From: Loigolactobacillus iwatensis
GTDB lineage: Bacteria; Bacillota; Bacilli; Lactobacillales; Lactobacillaceae
Direction of reading: 5' to 3'
Assembly (NCBI RefSeq): GCF_003950295.1
Contig: NZ_RHNP01000001.1
Span: 62,001 to 126,000 of the forward strand
DNA length: 64,000 nucleotides
Position 1 is the stretch's first letter, and each line of letters begins with the position of its first letter. Below, piece after piece: positions 15,676 through 24,570 of the stretch. The notes beneath the pieces are model-generated. The model saw only the letters and a program-made list of their open reading frames with translations. It did not search any database and was not told the DNA's origin. Made by a program: the position numbers and the translations under genes.

Positions 15676-16866
15676 ATGTCGAAACGTCGGGAAATTTGGT
15701 TAATCGTTTTATTGGGAACTTTGAGCGCTTTTGGACCCTTGTCCATGGATATGTACTTACCATCGTTACCCGAATTACAGCAACAATTACACACTACCAC
15801 GTCATTAACCCAGTTATCAATCACTACTTGTTTAATCGGTTTAGCCATTGGGCAGATTTTTATCGGCCCTTACAGTGACAAGGTTGGCCGTAAAAAACCA
15901 ACTTTAATGGGCCTCATTTTTTTCACGTTGGCCTCACTCTTGGCCAGTCTTGCAACTAATATTTGGTGGCTAATCATTCTGCGTTTTATTCAAGGTTTGG
16001 CCGGCTCTGCGGGTTTAGTCACCTCCCGGGCAATTGCCAGCGATCTTTTTTCCGGAAAGAAACTGACTAAATTTTACGCACTGCTTATGGCAGTTAACGG
16101 TATTTTCCCGGTGATTGCCCCGATTATTGGCGGTTTTGTTTTAACGTTCACCAATTGGCGGGGTATTTTTTACATCTTAACGGCCATTGGGATTGGACTT
16201 TTTTTTCTCGTATTATTTGGCCTGCAAGAAACATTACCCGCACCAACTGCTAACGAACAAACTAAAACTGGTCTCGTCTTAAAACAACTTCTGCACGATA
16301 AAATATTCATGGGTTACACGTTAGTTAATGGACTCGTTTCTGGCGGCCTATTTGCTTATATATCCGGTTCTAGTTTTATGCTCCAAAATATTTTTGGACT
16401 TTCATCACAAGGCTTTAGCCTACTTTACGCGCTAAATGGCCTCGGTATCGTCGTAATGTCCCAGCTTGCTGGTAGTTTAGCAACTCGTTATGATGAACGT
16501 CACGTACTAAAAGGTGGCGTTTTGGTCGCATTATTAGGCGCCATTTTATTATTTATAACGCTATTTTTGCCCCACCACTTAAGTTATGTCGTTGCACCAT
16601 TATTCTTGATCGTCTCAATGGTTGGTATTGTCAGCACAGTTGCCTCATCACTAGCAATGCAACATGAGAAAAAGAATTCCGGTAGCGCCTCGGCCGTATT
16701 AGGGCTTAGTCAGAATTTAATTGGCGGCCTACTATCCCCCTTTGTCGGTATCATGGGAAGAGATACTTATTTACCAATGGCGGCCTTAATTTTAATGTGT
16801 GAAGTTGCAGCCCTCATGACTTATCAGCTAACTATCGGAAAAACGGACCACCCAACTACTAAATAA
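15676..16866 (+). CDS. MFS multidrug exporter, Bcr/CflA family
   Basis: A 396-residue, 12-helix major facilitator. The start MSKRREIWLIVLLGTL leads into SMDMYLPSLPEL, a Bcr/CflA signature in TM1, and motif A is GPYSDKVGRKKP. TM5 carries the drug-proton antiporter pattern around AVNGIFPVIAPIIGGF. ATG 15676 follows GGAGG. Family members export sulfonamides, bicyclomycin or other small compounds by proton antiport; the substrate is unknown. It lies 78 bp after the metal transporter and may be partly cotranscribed with it. Confidence 0.9.
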   Translation: MSKRREIWLIVLLGTLSAFGPLSMDMYLPSLPELQQQLHTTTSLTQLSITTCLIGLAIGQIFIGPYSDKVGRKKPTLMGLIFFTLASLLASLATNIWWLIILRFIQGLAGSAGLVTSRAIASDLFSGKKLTKFYALLMAVNGIFPVIAPIIGGFVLTFTNWRGIFYILTAIGIGLFFLVLFGLQETLPAPTANEQTKTGLVLKQLLHDKIFMGYTLVNGLVSGGLFAYISGSSFMLQNIFGLSSQGFSLLYALNGLGIVVMSQLAGSLATRYDERHVLKGGVLVALLGAILLFITLFLPHHLSYVVAPLFLIVSMVGIVSTVASSLAMQHEKKNSGSASAVLGLSQNLIGGLLSPFVGIMGRDTYLPMAALILMCEVAALMTYQLTIGKTDHPTTK

Positions 16867-16894
16867 TCAGAGATTCAACAATAATTTCAAATAA

Positions 16895-17035
16895 AAACAG
16901 GAGTGTGACAAAAGTCGGTTTTGGGTTCACTGCGTAACGTAAGCCCAGACTTTTGACGCACGTTCTAGATCAATGCTCGGAAACAAACAGGAGGTTAGGA
17001 CTTTTGTCCCAGCCTCCTGTTTTTATTTAAGCATT
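16895..17035. repeat. Intergenic repeat family 1, copy b (internal deletion)
   Basis: Reads GTGTGACAAAAGTCGG, TTCACTGCGTAACGTAAG, CCCAGACTTTTG, CACGTTCTAGA, then the terminal stem. Compared with copy a at 4147, the roughly 47 bases between CGTAACGTAAG and CCCAGACTTTTG are missing. The terminal hairpin AAACAGGAGG...CCTCCTGTTTTTATTT acts as a bidirectional terminator for the convergent MFS and YueI genes. Confidence 0.75.
16985..17028. terminator. Bidirectional terminator within repeat copy b
   Basis: AAACAGGAGGTTAGGAC pairs with GTCCCAGCCTCCTGTTT around TTTT, followed by a T-rich tail. Confidence 0.8.
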
Positions 17036-17057
17036 ACTCTAGAACTCACTCCGCTGA

Positions 17058-17438
17058 CTACAGCACCACTGGCCGCTTAATCTTGCCATCAGGAGAAGCA
17101 ATCACTAGACCAAAATCATGATCCGTTACCTCACGCTGAACGCGAACACCCATTTGTGCTAAGATCGTGAACGGATAATCCAATTCGACTGCTAGCCGCA
17201 TATAGCGGTTAATCAACGTTTTCCCCATTCGTCCGTTGAGATATATTCGGTACTGCGGATAACGCGTGAGTACTGTTTTAATAACGGACTCGGCCTTGGG
17301 CGTGCGCAATTGACCAACTGTCACCGCCATCGCTACTCGTTCACGAAAGTTACCCAGAAAGACTCGCTTTTCATCTGGCTTTAACTGCGGTGTTCCAAAC
17401 AAATGTGTCCTAAGGTATTCTTGCATTTCGTTAGCCAT
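17058..17438 (-). CDS. yueI: YueI family protein (DUF1694)
   Basis: A 126-residue soluble protein matching the YueI family of Firmicutes: FGTPQLKPDEKRVFLGNFRERV at the N-terminus, then YLNGRMGKTLINRYMRLA and a C-terminal VIASPDGKIKRP. ATG 17438 follows AGGTGAATAAAA. Function is unknown in all species; the length is typical. No partner genes are nearby. Confidence 0.87.
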   Translation of the reverse strand: MANEMQEYLRTHLFGTPQLKPDEKRVFLGNFRERVAMAVTVGQLRTPKAESVIKTVLTRYPQYRIYLNGRMGKTLINRYMRLAVELDYPFTILAQMGVRVQREVTDHDFGLVIASPDGKIKRPVVL

Positions 17439-17560
17439 TTTTATTCACCTAACCTGTCTCTTACTACTGTTTAAACTTTCAGGTAATTTTCCAACTAAGC
17501 GTAGCACGAAAACAAACTTTTAGCACTCAATTAATCAACCTAAATTCTACTGAAAAATAC

Positions 17561-17601
17561 AAAAAGGTACTAGACCATGTAAAAATGATCTAGTACCTTT
17601 T
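17561..17601 (-). terminator. Terminator of the MMPL gene
   Basis: AAAAGGTACTAGA pairs with TCTAGTACCTTTT with an inner CAT/ATG extension; in the minus direction it ends in a T run six bases after the stop codon. Confidence 0.82.
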
Positions 17602-17606
17602 CTATA

Positions 17607-20600
17607 CTATTTACGCTTCTTTTCATTTTCATTCAATTTATCCGAAATTGGGTAAGTCAAACGAATTAAACTTGAAATAACGACTGGAATCATGAACACC
17701 AAGATGACGAGTCCAATGATAACGGCCAGCGCAACCTGAATTAAGGTTAGGACACCAGATGGCATTAAGGCCGCAAACGTACCACTCAAGATAATTGCAG
17801 CCGATAAGACAACTGCTCCAATAATCCCGGAGGCCGAAACAATTCGCGTACTTGGTGTACCACCCTCAAGTCCAAATTCACGGTACTTCATCATTAAGAA
17901 GATACTGTAGTCAACACCTAAAGCGATTAACATAACAAAGGAGAAGAATGGTGTGTTCCAAGTCAACATACTCTGACCTAAGAATACCCTGCTAACCCAA
18001 CGTGTGATGCCTAAGGAAGTAACATAGGCTAACAGTAACGTGCCCAAGATGTAGAACGGTTGTAAAACAGAGCGCGTAATGAACATCAAGGCTATCAGAA
18101 TACCGCCTAACATAATCGCCGCCGTCCGAACAAAGTCCTGACTAGCAATCTTATGCGTATCTGAAGTTACGGCAGTTTGCCCGCCAATTGCAACTTTGGC
18201 ATTTGCTAACGGTGTTCCTTTCAATTCATTTTGAACTTCTGTTTGCAAACGATCGATCCGTGCCATTGAAGTTGCTGAGCTTGGATTAGTGTTCAAAACA
18301 ATTGTAAACTTAGTTGCCTTATTATCCTCAGACATATAAGTGTTAATTGATTGCTTAAACGTCTTCCCCTTCAAAGCACTCTTTGGAATGTAGAACGTTT
18401 TAGCAGCTTCTGACTTTTGCAAACCAGTCAAATAACTATCCGCCGAACCGACACCCTTATTAATGGTGTGGATACCATTACCGGCAGTCACTAAGCCATC
18501 ATGTAAGGTTTGCATTTGTCCAACTAAGCCCTGCAACGTCGTATACATCGTCTTTTGTCCATTATTTACTTGGATTAAGCCTGCCGTTAATTGCGGTGCA
18601 TTTTGACCTAATTGATTTGCCCCACTAGCTAACTGACTAGCGCCAGACTGCAGTGTGCTTGAATTACCCGTTAACTGCTGGGCACCGCTATTTAATTGAC
18701 TGATACCATTAGTCAACTGTGGTACTTGACCATTTAATTGTCCTAAACCACCAGCCAACTGATTAGCGCCGCTAGTCAAAGCAGCCGAATTAGCAGTTAA
18801 CTGATTAGCACCTGTTGCTGCCTGGTTGACAGCGCCAGTGTATTGCTGCAAACCAGAAGATAACTGACTAACTTGACTTAACATCGTAGAATTACCAATC
18901 GTTGCCGCGATGGTATTGGCATTAGTTACATTGACACCAGAACCATTAACACCATTGTTAAGCTGATTAGCAATTTGTTGCGAACTCTGGGCCGCTGTTT
19001 CTAATTGGCCAAGTCCATTAGTCAATTCTGTCATTTGACCTGATAAACCTTGTAGGCTTGCTGCCGAAGGAATTTTATTAGTTTCATTTAATAAGTTTTG
19101 CGCATCAGTGGTCATCTTAGTTAACCCTGAAAGTGAGTTATTTAATTGATTTAAAGTATCCGCGTCAGGCATTGATTTGGTCAAATTAGATAACGAATCC
19201 AGACTGGAATTAAGTTGACTTAATGTCGACATTTCTTTACCAACAGATTGAACTGTTGTCACGTTTTTACCGGCTGATGATTCAATTTGGCCTAATTTAG
19301 CCTGGTCATCACTGGACAATTTTGTTTTATCAATTGAACCGGCTAAGCTAGCAATCGTGCCGTCGTTTTGACCAACTGCATTTAACTGGCCACTAACTTG
19401 CGTTTGTAGACTACCTAATTGATTAGCACTTTGTTGCAACGCCGTAATTTGTTGTTGGGCGCTTTGCATTGATTTAATCATTGGCTGTAACTGATTTAGG
19501 GTTCCTTCCAACTGCTTTAACTGATTTAATTCAGTTTGAACAGTGGCCGCTTGACTCTTAATCGTGCCAAGACTGTTGGCAGCCGTTGATAATTGCTGTA
19601 ATTGACCCTGTTGTTGCCCAAGTGTGTCATTGATATCCTTTATACCCGAATAAACACCATTATTGTACGCAGTTAATCCAGCGACAGCTTGTGGTAATTG
19701 CTGTGTTTGATTAACTAATTGCGTAACGCCGGAATTAACCGTACCCGATGAAGAGGATAACTGGTTCAAGCCATTACTTAGTGTTCCAACGCCAGTCGTA
19801 TACTGGCCTAGGCCACCGTCTAGCGTATAAGCACCACTAGTTAATTGACTAACACCACCTGCCAGGGTACCTGTACTGCTATTTAGCTGCGAAATGCCAC
19901 TGCCTAGTGCCGCAACACCAGTTGTATACTGGCCGATACCGCCACTCAAGGTATTGGCCCCTGTAGCAAGTTGACCCGCGCCGCTAGCTAATTGTTGACT
20001 GCCATCGGTTAGCTTACCCGTGCCATCAATTAATTGCTGAACGCTAGATAATCCGCTAGACATGTTGCTAGAGCCGAGTTGATCACTGGCCGAAGTAAGG
20101 CCTTTGTTGATCTTAGTTAGACCCTTACCGGCGGATTTCATACCCTTAGTAACTGTTCCAACCTGATTATCAACGTATAATTCATTAATCGCTGAACCAC
20201 CTGGTTGCGTGACGGAAGCTACGGTTTTAACGCCTTTAGCCTTCTGCAACTTTTTGGTTACTTGATCGATTAATTTAAGTGACTGTTCATTATTTAATTT
20301 TTTGTCTGATTTAATGTACAGTGTTGAAGGCTCCGCGGTTCCCTTTGAAAAATGATCCTGAACAACGTGGAAACCTTCTTTTGCTGGTAAACTATCGCTT
20401 AATTCATCTAAGTTATCGTAATCTAAATGATTATTGTAAGTAAACAAAAACGGTAACGTAATCACTAAAACAATTCCCAAAGCAATAAATGGGTGTAAAA
20501 CGGAACGGCTGGATAAACCGTGCCAAAGCTTACTGGTACTATGACCATCAAAGTTTTTAGTTGGCCAAAACATCCGCTTGCCAAGAACTGACATAAAGAA

Positions 20601-21578
20601 TGGGTTTAACGTCAATAAAACTGCGAGTAAGACTGCAACCCCAATCGCAACACCCACTGCTGACTGATAAATTGAAAATTTAGCTAAGCCTAACGCTGTA
20701 AATCCAATTAAAACGGAAGTTCCACTAAATAAGATTGTCCGTCCAGCCACTTTTCGGGCGGCCATCGTCGCTTTTTCATTGGAAACGCCACGACTGAGTT
20801 CTTCCTTAAACTGATCGAACAGTAGAATGTTATAATCCGTTCCAATTCCGAAAAGTACAACCACCATGAAAACTTCAGTGAAGTTAGATAGCGGAAAGTT
20901 GAAACGAGAAACTAAGTTCATCACAATACTTAAAGACGTAATAAATGACACACAAACCGTTAATAATGAAATCAACGGAACAACTGGTGAGCGGAAAACA
21001 ATGACTAAAACAATGAAAATAAAGATTGCCGCAATCACTTCGGTCTTTTTAAGACCTTCTTCAGTAGCCTGCGTAAAGTCATCATTTAAAATATCACTGC
21101 CCGTAACGTAGCTTTTAACCCCTGGCGTTTTGGCACCTTTAGTGATCTTTGCGTTCATATTACGAACGGTTGCTTTCTTTGAGACCATAAACTGAACTAA
21201 TTCAGTAGATTTATCTTTTGAAATCAACTGTTTTTTTGCTTCGGCATTATCACTTGCGGCAGTTACTGCCTTAATGCCATAGTGTTTTTTATTATCACGG
21301 AAATTCTTAATGGTTTGGTCAATGTTATCTTTCTGATTGGCCGTTAATTTCTTATTACCATTATTAAAAACAACAACTACCTGCCGGGTATTTCCTTGTC
21401 CCCGCCCCCAATGATTCTGAATCACATTGGCAACTTGACTCTGTGCAGAAGCCGGAATTTTAGTTTGACCCTTATCCCGCACTAGCTGTGAAGTGTTCGG
21501 CAAGGCTACAATTGCAATAATGACAATAACTATCCAAGCAATCAGTGCACCAATATGCCGATCAACAAATCGTTTCAT
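17607..21578 (-). CDS. Giant MMPL/RND-family transporter with repetitive extracytoplasmic domain
   Basis: A protein of about 1,323 residues. N-terminal TM1 is followed by an external loop and a block of six helices (MMPL domain 1, including GIGTDYNILLFDQFKEE). A central region of about 650 residues is rich in Gln, Ser, Gly and Asn and carries recurring GxxQLxxGxxxL-type units such as QLASGANQL, as in YhgE/Pip proteins. A second MMPL block with GVDYSIFLMMKYREF follows. Each block contains the membrane Asp expected for proton coupling. ATG 21578 is preferred, 21590 being an alternative. The upstream TetR gene is 28 bp away and regulates it. MMPL members export lipids, siderophores or drugs; the cargo here is unknown. 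Confidence 0.88.
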   Translation of the reverse strand: MKRFVDRHIGALIAWIVIVIIAIVALPNTSQLVRDKGQTKIPASAQSQVANVIQNHWGRGQGNTRQVVVVFNNGNKKLTANQKDNIDQTIKNFRDNKKHYGIKAVTAASDNAEAKKQLISKDKSTELVQFMVSKKATVRNMNAKITKGAKTPGVKSYVTGSDILNDDFTQATEEGLKKTEVIAAIFIFIVLVIVFRSPVVPLISLLTVCVSFITSLSIVMNLVSRFNFPLSNFTEVFMVVVLFGIGTDYNILLFDQFKEELSRGVSNEKATMAARKVAGRTILFSGTSVLIGFTALGLAKFSIYQSAVGVAIGVAVLLAVLLTLNPFFMSVLGKRMFWPTKNFDGHSTSKLWHGLSSRSVLHPFIALGIVLVITLPFLFTYNNHLDYDNLDELSDSLPAKEGFHVVQDHFSKGTAEPSTLYIKSDKKLNNEQSLKLIDQVTKKLQKAKGVKTVASVTQPGGSAINELYVDNQVGTVTKGMKSAGKGLTKINKGLTSASDQLGSSNMSSGLSSVQQLIDGTGKLTDGSQQLASGAGQLATGANTLSGGIGQYTTGVAALGSGISQLNSSTGTLAGGVSQLTSGAYTLDGGLGQYTTGVGTLSNGLNQLSSSSGTVNSGVTQLVNQTQQLPQAVAGLTAYNNGVYSGIKDINDTLGQQQGQLQQLSTAANSLGTIKSQAATVQTELNQLKQLEGTLNQLQPMIKSMQSAQQQITALQQSANQLGSLQTQVSGQLNAVGQNDGTIASLAGSIDKTKLSSDDQAKLGQIESSAGKNVTTVQSVGKEMSTLSQLNSSLDSLSNLTKSMPDADTLNQLNNSLSGLTKMTTDAQNLLNETNKIPSAASLQGLSGQMTELTNGLGQLETAAQSSQQIANQLNNGVNGSGVNVTNANTIAATIGNSTMLSQVSQLSSGLQQYTGAVNQAATGANQLTANSAALTSGANQLAGGLGQLNGQVPQLTNGISQLNSGAQQLTGNSSTLQSGASQLASGANQLGQNAPQLTAGLIQVNNGQKTMYTTLQGLVGQMQTLHDGLVTAGNGIHTINKGVGSADSYLTGLQKSEAAKTFYIPKSALKGKTFKQSINTYMSEDNKATKFTIVLNTNPSSATSMARIDRLQTEVQNELKGTPLANAKVAIGGQTAVTSDTHKIASQDFVRTAAIMLGGILIALMFITRSVLQPFYILGTLLLAYVTSLGITRWVSRVFLGQSMLTWNTPFFSFVMLIALGVDYSIFLMMKYREFGLEGGTPSTRIVSASGIIGAVVLSAAIILSGTFAALMPSGVLTLIQVALAVIIGLVILVFMIPVVISSLIRLTYPISDKLNENEKKRK

Positions 21579-21606
21579 CTTACAAGTCATCTCTTTCTAC
21601 CCAAAT

Positions 21607-22191
21607 TTATTTCTTTGCAAATGCATCCCAGCAGCTTTCCTGCAGTTCAGCAAAGATTTTTTCTAGATCTACATTTTTGAGTTGGCGGGTACTCAACAAA
21701 AACTCAATTGTGAAGATTAGTGAACCATACAAAATTGAAATTAAAACATCAGGATCACTTTTTTTAAATGTACCATCGGCCTGCCCATCTAAAATAAATT
21801 GACGAACAAACTGAGCCAAGTCCTCCCTAGCAGTAACACTCGTTTGATCCAGCGCGTCATTAAAAACGTGGTTGTTAATGAAGTAAACTTCTTGGACATG
21901 GTGGCGAATGAGGCGAATGCCAGTTTTATAAATGGCGTCAAAGCGCATTTTGGTCGTACCAGTAACCGGATAATATTTCCGCAAAGCCAACGTTAAAGTT
22001 GTAATAATGCTTTGGTACAATTCATTAAAAATTGCATTTTTACTTTTGAAGTAACGATAAATCGTCCCAACACCAACATCCGCCGCCGTCGCAATTTCAG
22101 GGACAGTTGTGACTTCATATCCCTTTTTGGCAAATAATGCTAATGCCCTTTTTAAAATCAAACGGCGTTTTTCAAGCGGTTTTGCCGTCAC
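21607..22191 (-). CDS. TetR-family repressor of the MMPL transporter
   Basis: A 194-residue TetR regulator. The helix-turn-helix spans VTTVPEIATAADVGVGTIYRYFKSK; the C-terminal part is helical and ligand-binding. I start it at GTG 22191 (AAGGTGA just upstream); the longer frame to GTG 22224 lacks a separate ribosome binding site. It is the first gene of an operon with the MMPL exporter. A perfect 18-bp palindrome at 22311-22328 lies upstream and is the likely operator, giving autoregulation and ligand-induced export. Confidence 0.88.
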   Translation of the reverse strand: MTAKPLEKRRLILKRALALFAKKGYEVTTVPEIATAADVGVGTIYRYFKSKNAIFNELYQSIITTLTLALRKYYPVTGTTKMRFDAIYKTGIRLIRHHVQEVYFINNHVFNDALDQTSVTAREDLAQFVRQFILDGQADGTFKKSDPDVLISILYGSLIFTIEFLLSTRQLKNVDLEKIFAELQESCWDAFAKK

Positions 22192-22310
22192 AACTTCACC
22201 TTCTTCAGAGTTTTTGTTTTTCACCTAACTGTCTTTCCAACTAAAAACAACGTAAATTGATTAGAAAATCACTTATGTAAGTAACAATTTTAGCAATCGG
22301 AATCCGTTTA

Positions 22311-22328
22311 GGAATGAACGTTCATTCC
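22311..22328. promoter_or_regulatory. TetR operator palindrome
   Basis: GGAATGAACGTTCATTCC is perfectly self-complementary and of the TNAATGAANGTTCATTNA class bound by many TetR efflux repressors. It lies about 120 bp upstream of the TetR start codon. Confidence 0.78.
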
Positions 22329-22495
22329 GTTATTTACAAAAGTATATCCTACTCGCATTTTTTAGAATGTCAAGGATAAAATATGTCCATAATGGCGTTT
22401 TCATTCCGACAATTTTAATTATCACTAATGAAGCGACTTCAAAAGTATGATTTAAGCGCGCTTAATGTTGCGCTTAATCATTGCCAGACGCTTAA

Positions 22496-22524
22496 TTGGC
22501 AAACAATCGGCAACATGGTACAAT
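22496..22524 (+). promoter_or_regulatory. Promoter of the hflX leader
   Basis: TTGGCA (22496-22501), a 17-bp spacer, TACAAT (22519-22524). This places the start of transcription about 350 bp before hflX, implying a long leader RNA. Confidence 0.68.
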
Positions 22525-22545
22525 TCAGTTGTTAGTAAATCGGCT

Positions 22546-22580
22546 AAAAATAACGACAGTAATCGTGCCAGTTATTTTTT
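22546..22580 (+). terminator. Terminator-like hairpin at the start of the hflX leader
   Basis: AAAAATAAC (22546-22554) pairs with GTTATTTTT (22571-22579), ending in a T run just before the ribosome binding site of the leader peptide. It could be an attenuator or could mask that site. Confidence 0.5.
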
Positions 22581-22597
22581 AAAGGAGTATCCCAACC

Positions 22598-22627
22598 ATG
22601 AAATATAGTGCATTTTATATTAAGTAA
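22598..22627 (+). CDS. Nine-codon leader peptide upstream of hflX
   Basis: ATG 22598 follows a strong AAAGGAGT (22581-22588) at nine-base spacing and encodes MKYSAFYIK before TAA. It is too short to be a functional enzyme. It lies between the promoter and hflX and is followed by several hairpins, the arrangement of ribosome-mediated attenuation where antibiotic stalling on a short ORF relieves termination. HflX relatives in Listeria are known to be antibiotic-induced by attenuation; the mechanism here is inferred. Confidence 0.6.
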   Translation: MKYSAFYIK

Positions 22628-22638
22628 CCTCTCTAGTA

Positions 22639-22728
22639 TGTGTTTGAAAACCACCTTCATTAAAGTTGTTCTGCCCATTTTGGCCAAACATGCTCTTAAA
22701 GATGGGATTCTCTGCTTTTTCAAACACT
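22639..22728. repeat. Intergenic repeat family 2, copy a, in the hflX leader
   Basis: Starts GTGTTTGAAAACC and ends GCTTTTTCAAACAC: an 11-bp inverted terminal repeat enclosing about 65 bases. It begins 11 bases after the leader-peptide stop and can fold into one long hairpin in the leader RNA. Confidence 0.65.
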
Positions 22729-22883
22729 CCCTAAACGTAAATTTTGCTTAGACAATTAAGCAGCAAATTACTTATGACTTTTTAATTGAACTTATTATTA
22801 AGTTCGGCCATTTTAAATTAAGTCACGCTTTAATTTGTGGGTAATGAGATTTCGAATAATAAGAAATTTCAGGAAGGAATTTT

Positions 22884-24161
22884 ATGCAAGAAATGAATTT
22901 GACCAAAGTCATTGTTGGCGGTGTTAGCCAACAACAAGATAGTTTTGATTACGACATGACGGAACTCACGGAATTGGCCAAGGCTAACAACATGACCGTT
23001 GTTGCCACGGTTAACCAAAATCTTGATAAACCAATTGCCGCAACGTATTTTGGTATTGGTAAAATTGATGAAATCCGCCAGCTTGCTGAAGAAAATGAGG
23101 CGACTGTTCTCGTACTAAATGATGAGCTAACCCCTTCACAGATCCGTAATTTAGAAAAGGGATTAGGCAAGCTAATTCTCATGGATCGAACGCGGCTAAT
23201 TTTGGCTATTTTCGCCAATCGAGCAAAATCTAAAGAGGCCAAAATGCAGGTTCAAATCGCTCGTCTACGCTACGAGTTACCTCGCTTACGAGCTGGTGAA
23301 CAAGCCAATCTCATGCAGCAAGGCGGTGGCCCAGGCTTTGCTAATCGTGGTAGTGGTGAAACTAAGCTGGAATTAAATCAACGAACAATTAAGAATCAAA
23401 TTACGCACCTCAATCACGAATTAAAAACAATGGAAACCGCGCAACAAACAATGCGCAAACAGCGGGATAAAACAACGATTCCAACGGTGGCACTTGTTGG
23501 CTACACTAACGCTGGTAAGTCAACTACCTTAAATGGATTACTTCGCTTATTTGACGAACAAGAAACCAAACAAGTTTTTGAAAAAGATATGCTTTTTGCT
23601 ACCTTGGACACCAGTGTTCGTGAAATCAATCTGCCAGACAAAAAGAAGTTTCTTTTGAGCGATACAGTTGGTTTCATTAACAAATTACCAACTCAATTAA
23701 TTAAAGCTTTTCGCTCAACGTTGGCTGAGGCTGCCCAGGCTGACTTGCTCATTCAAGTTATCGATTTTTCTGATCCGCACTATGAAGAAATGATCAAAGT
23801 GACTGAAAAGACCTTGAATGAAATGGGGGTCACGGATATTCCAATGATCTACGCCTACAATAAGGCCGATCTACGAAAAGATACGCGCTATCCACTGCAA
23901 AATGGTGAGCATAACCTAGTTTACGCAGCAAATGATCCGGCTTCCTTAAAATTACTGACTAAGATGATTACCGCCACCCTCTTTGCTGATATGCAGCAAG
24001 TCACGTTCTTAATTCCATTTGCTGCTGGTAAATGGGTTGACTACCTTAATGAAAATACTAGTATCGTTGAACAAACCTACACTGAAACGGGTACAAAAAT
24101 TAAGGCCAACGTTCTACCAATTGACCATGAACGTCTATCGCGGTTTGAAATTACCGACTAG
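22884..24161 (+). CDS. hflX: GTPase HflX, ribosome-splitting factor
   Basis: A 425-residue HflX protein. The N-terminal HflX domain contains YFGIGKIDEI and the GPGFANRGSGETKLELNQR linker motif. The GTPase domain follows with P-loop GYTNAGKST near residue 205, DTVGF (G3), and NKAD (G4). A C-terminal domain ends at residue 425. HflX binds the 50S subunit and splits stalled ribosomes after heat or antibiotic stress. ATG 22884 follows AGGAAGGA. A long leader with a short ORF suggests antibiotic-responsive expression. Confidence 0.93.
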   Translation: MQEMNLTKVIVGGVSQQQDSFDYDMTELTELAKANNMTVVATVNQNLDKPIAATYFGIGKIDEIRQLAEENEATVLVLNDELTPSQIRNLEKGLGKLILMDRTRLILAIFANRAKSKEAKMQVQIARLRYELPRLRAGEQANLMQQGGGPGFANRGSGETKLELNQRTIKNQITHLNHELKTMETAQQTMRKQRDKTTIPTVALVGYTNAGKSTTLNGLLRLFDEQETKQVFEKDMLFATLDTSVREINLPDKKKFLLSDTVGFINKLPTQLIKAFRSTLAEAAQADLLIQVIDFSDPHYEEMIKVTEKTLNEMGVTDIPMIYAYNKADLRKDTRYPLQNGEHNLVYAANDPASLKLLTKMITATLFADMQQVTFLIPFAAGKWVDYLNENTSIVEQTYTETGTKIKANVLPIDHERLSRFEITD

Positions 24162-24184
24162 TACTACTATATTTAAAAAATTCA

Positions 24185-24226
24185 AAAAACAAGCGACTAG
24201 GACAAAAATCCTAGCCGCTTGCTTTT
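24185..24226 (+). terminator. Terminator of hflX, family-1 core stem
   Basis: AAACAAGCG-CTAGGA pairs with TCCTAG-CGCTTGCTTTT around CAAAAA, 24 bases after hflX. It is also the left end of an intergenic repeat family 1 copy. Confidence 0.8.
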
Positions 24227-24545
24227 CTCTGGGCGTTATTCTAGAACACGCGCCAAATTCGGCTTTTGTCCTAGCCTCTCATTGTTTCTGAACGTTACTC
24301 TAGAACGTGCGCCAAAAGTCTGGGTTCACGTGCCTAACGGAAGTGTTTGAAAAAACGATTAGATTCTGAGGATTAGCCTAAACAGACGAATTACCTTTGA
24401 AAAAGGTGATTTGGCTGTTGTAGCTAACCGCAGGAATCTGTTTTTTCAAACACGACTACAGCCAATTCAATAACCATAGTACGGTTATTGAATTGGCTTA
24501 CGTTACGCAGTAAACCCAAAAGCGACTTTTGTCCCACTTCCCCTC
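24227..24545. repeat. Intergenic repeat family 1, copy c, split by a family-2 insertion
   Basis: The left part (24227-24338) contains ATTCTAGAACACGCGCC, a second unit ACTCTAGAACGTGCGCC, and AAAAGTCTGGGTTCACGTG then CCTAAC. The right part (24457-24545) resumes with TACAGCC, a TTCAATAACC...GGTTATTGAA stem, TTACGTTACGCAGTAAAC and GACTTTTGTCCCACTTC. In copy a at 4147 CCTAAC and TACAGC are directly joined, so 24339-24456 is an insertion. Confidence 0.8.
24339..24456. mobile_element. MITE-like family-2 element inserted in a family-1 repeat
   Basis: About 116-118 bp bounded by perfect 13-bp inverted repeats GTGTTTGAAAAAA (24343-24355) and TTTTTTCAAACAC (24441-24453), with no ORF. The dinucleotide AC flanks both sides and could be a 2-bp target duplication, though exact ends are uncertain. 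The empty site is known from copy a of family 1. Confidence 0.7.
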
Positions 24546-24570
24546 CTTTTTATGTTACCGATAAAATCAC

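Noticed and set aside
17607-21578. CRISPR-like or DNA repeat array in the MMPL gene
   Set aside because: The repetitiveness is at the protein level (Gly/Gln/Ser units) with varied DNA; there are no equal spacers.
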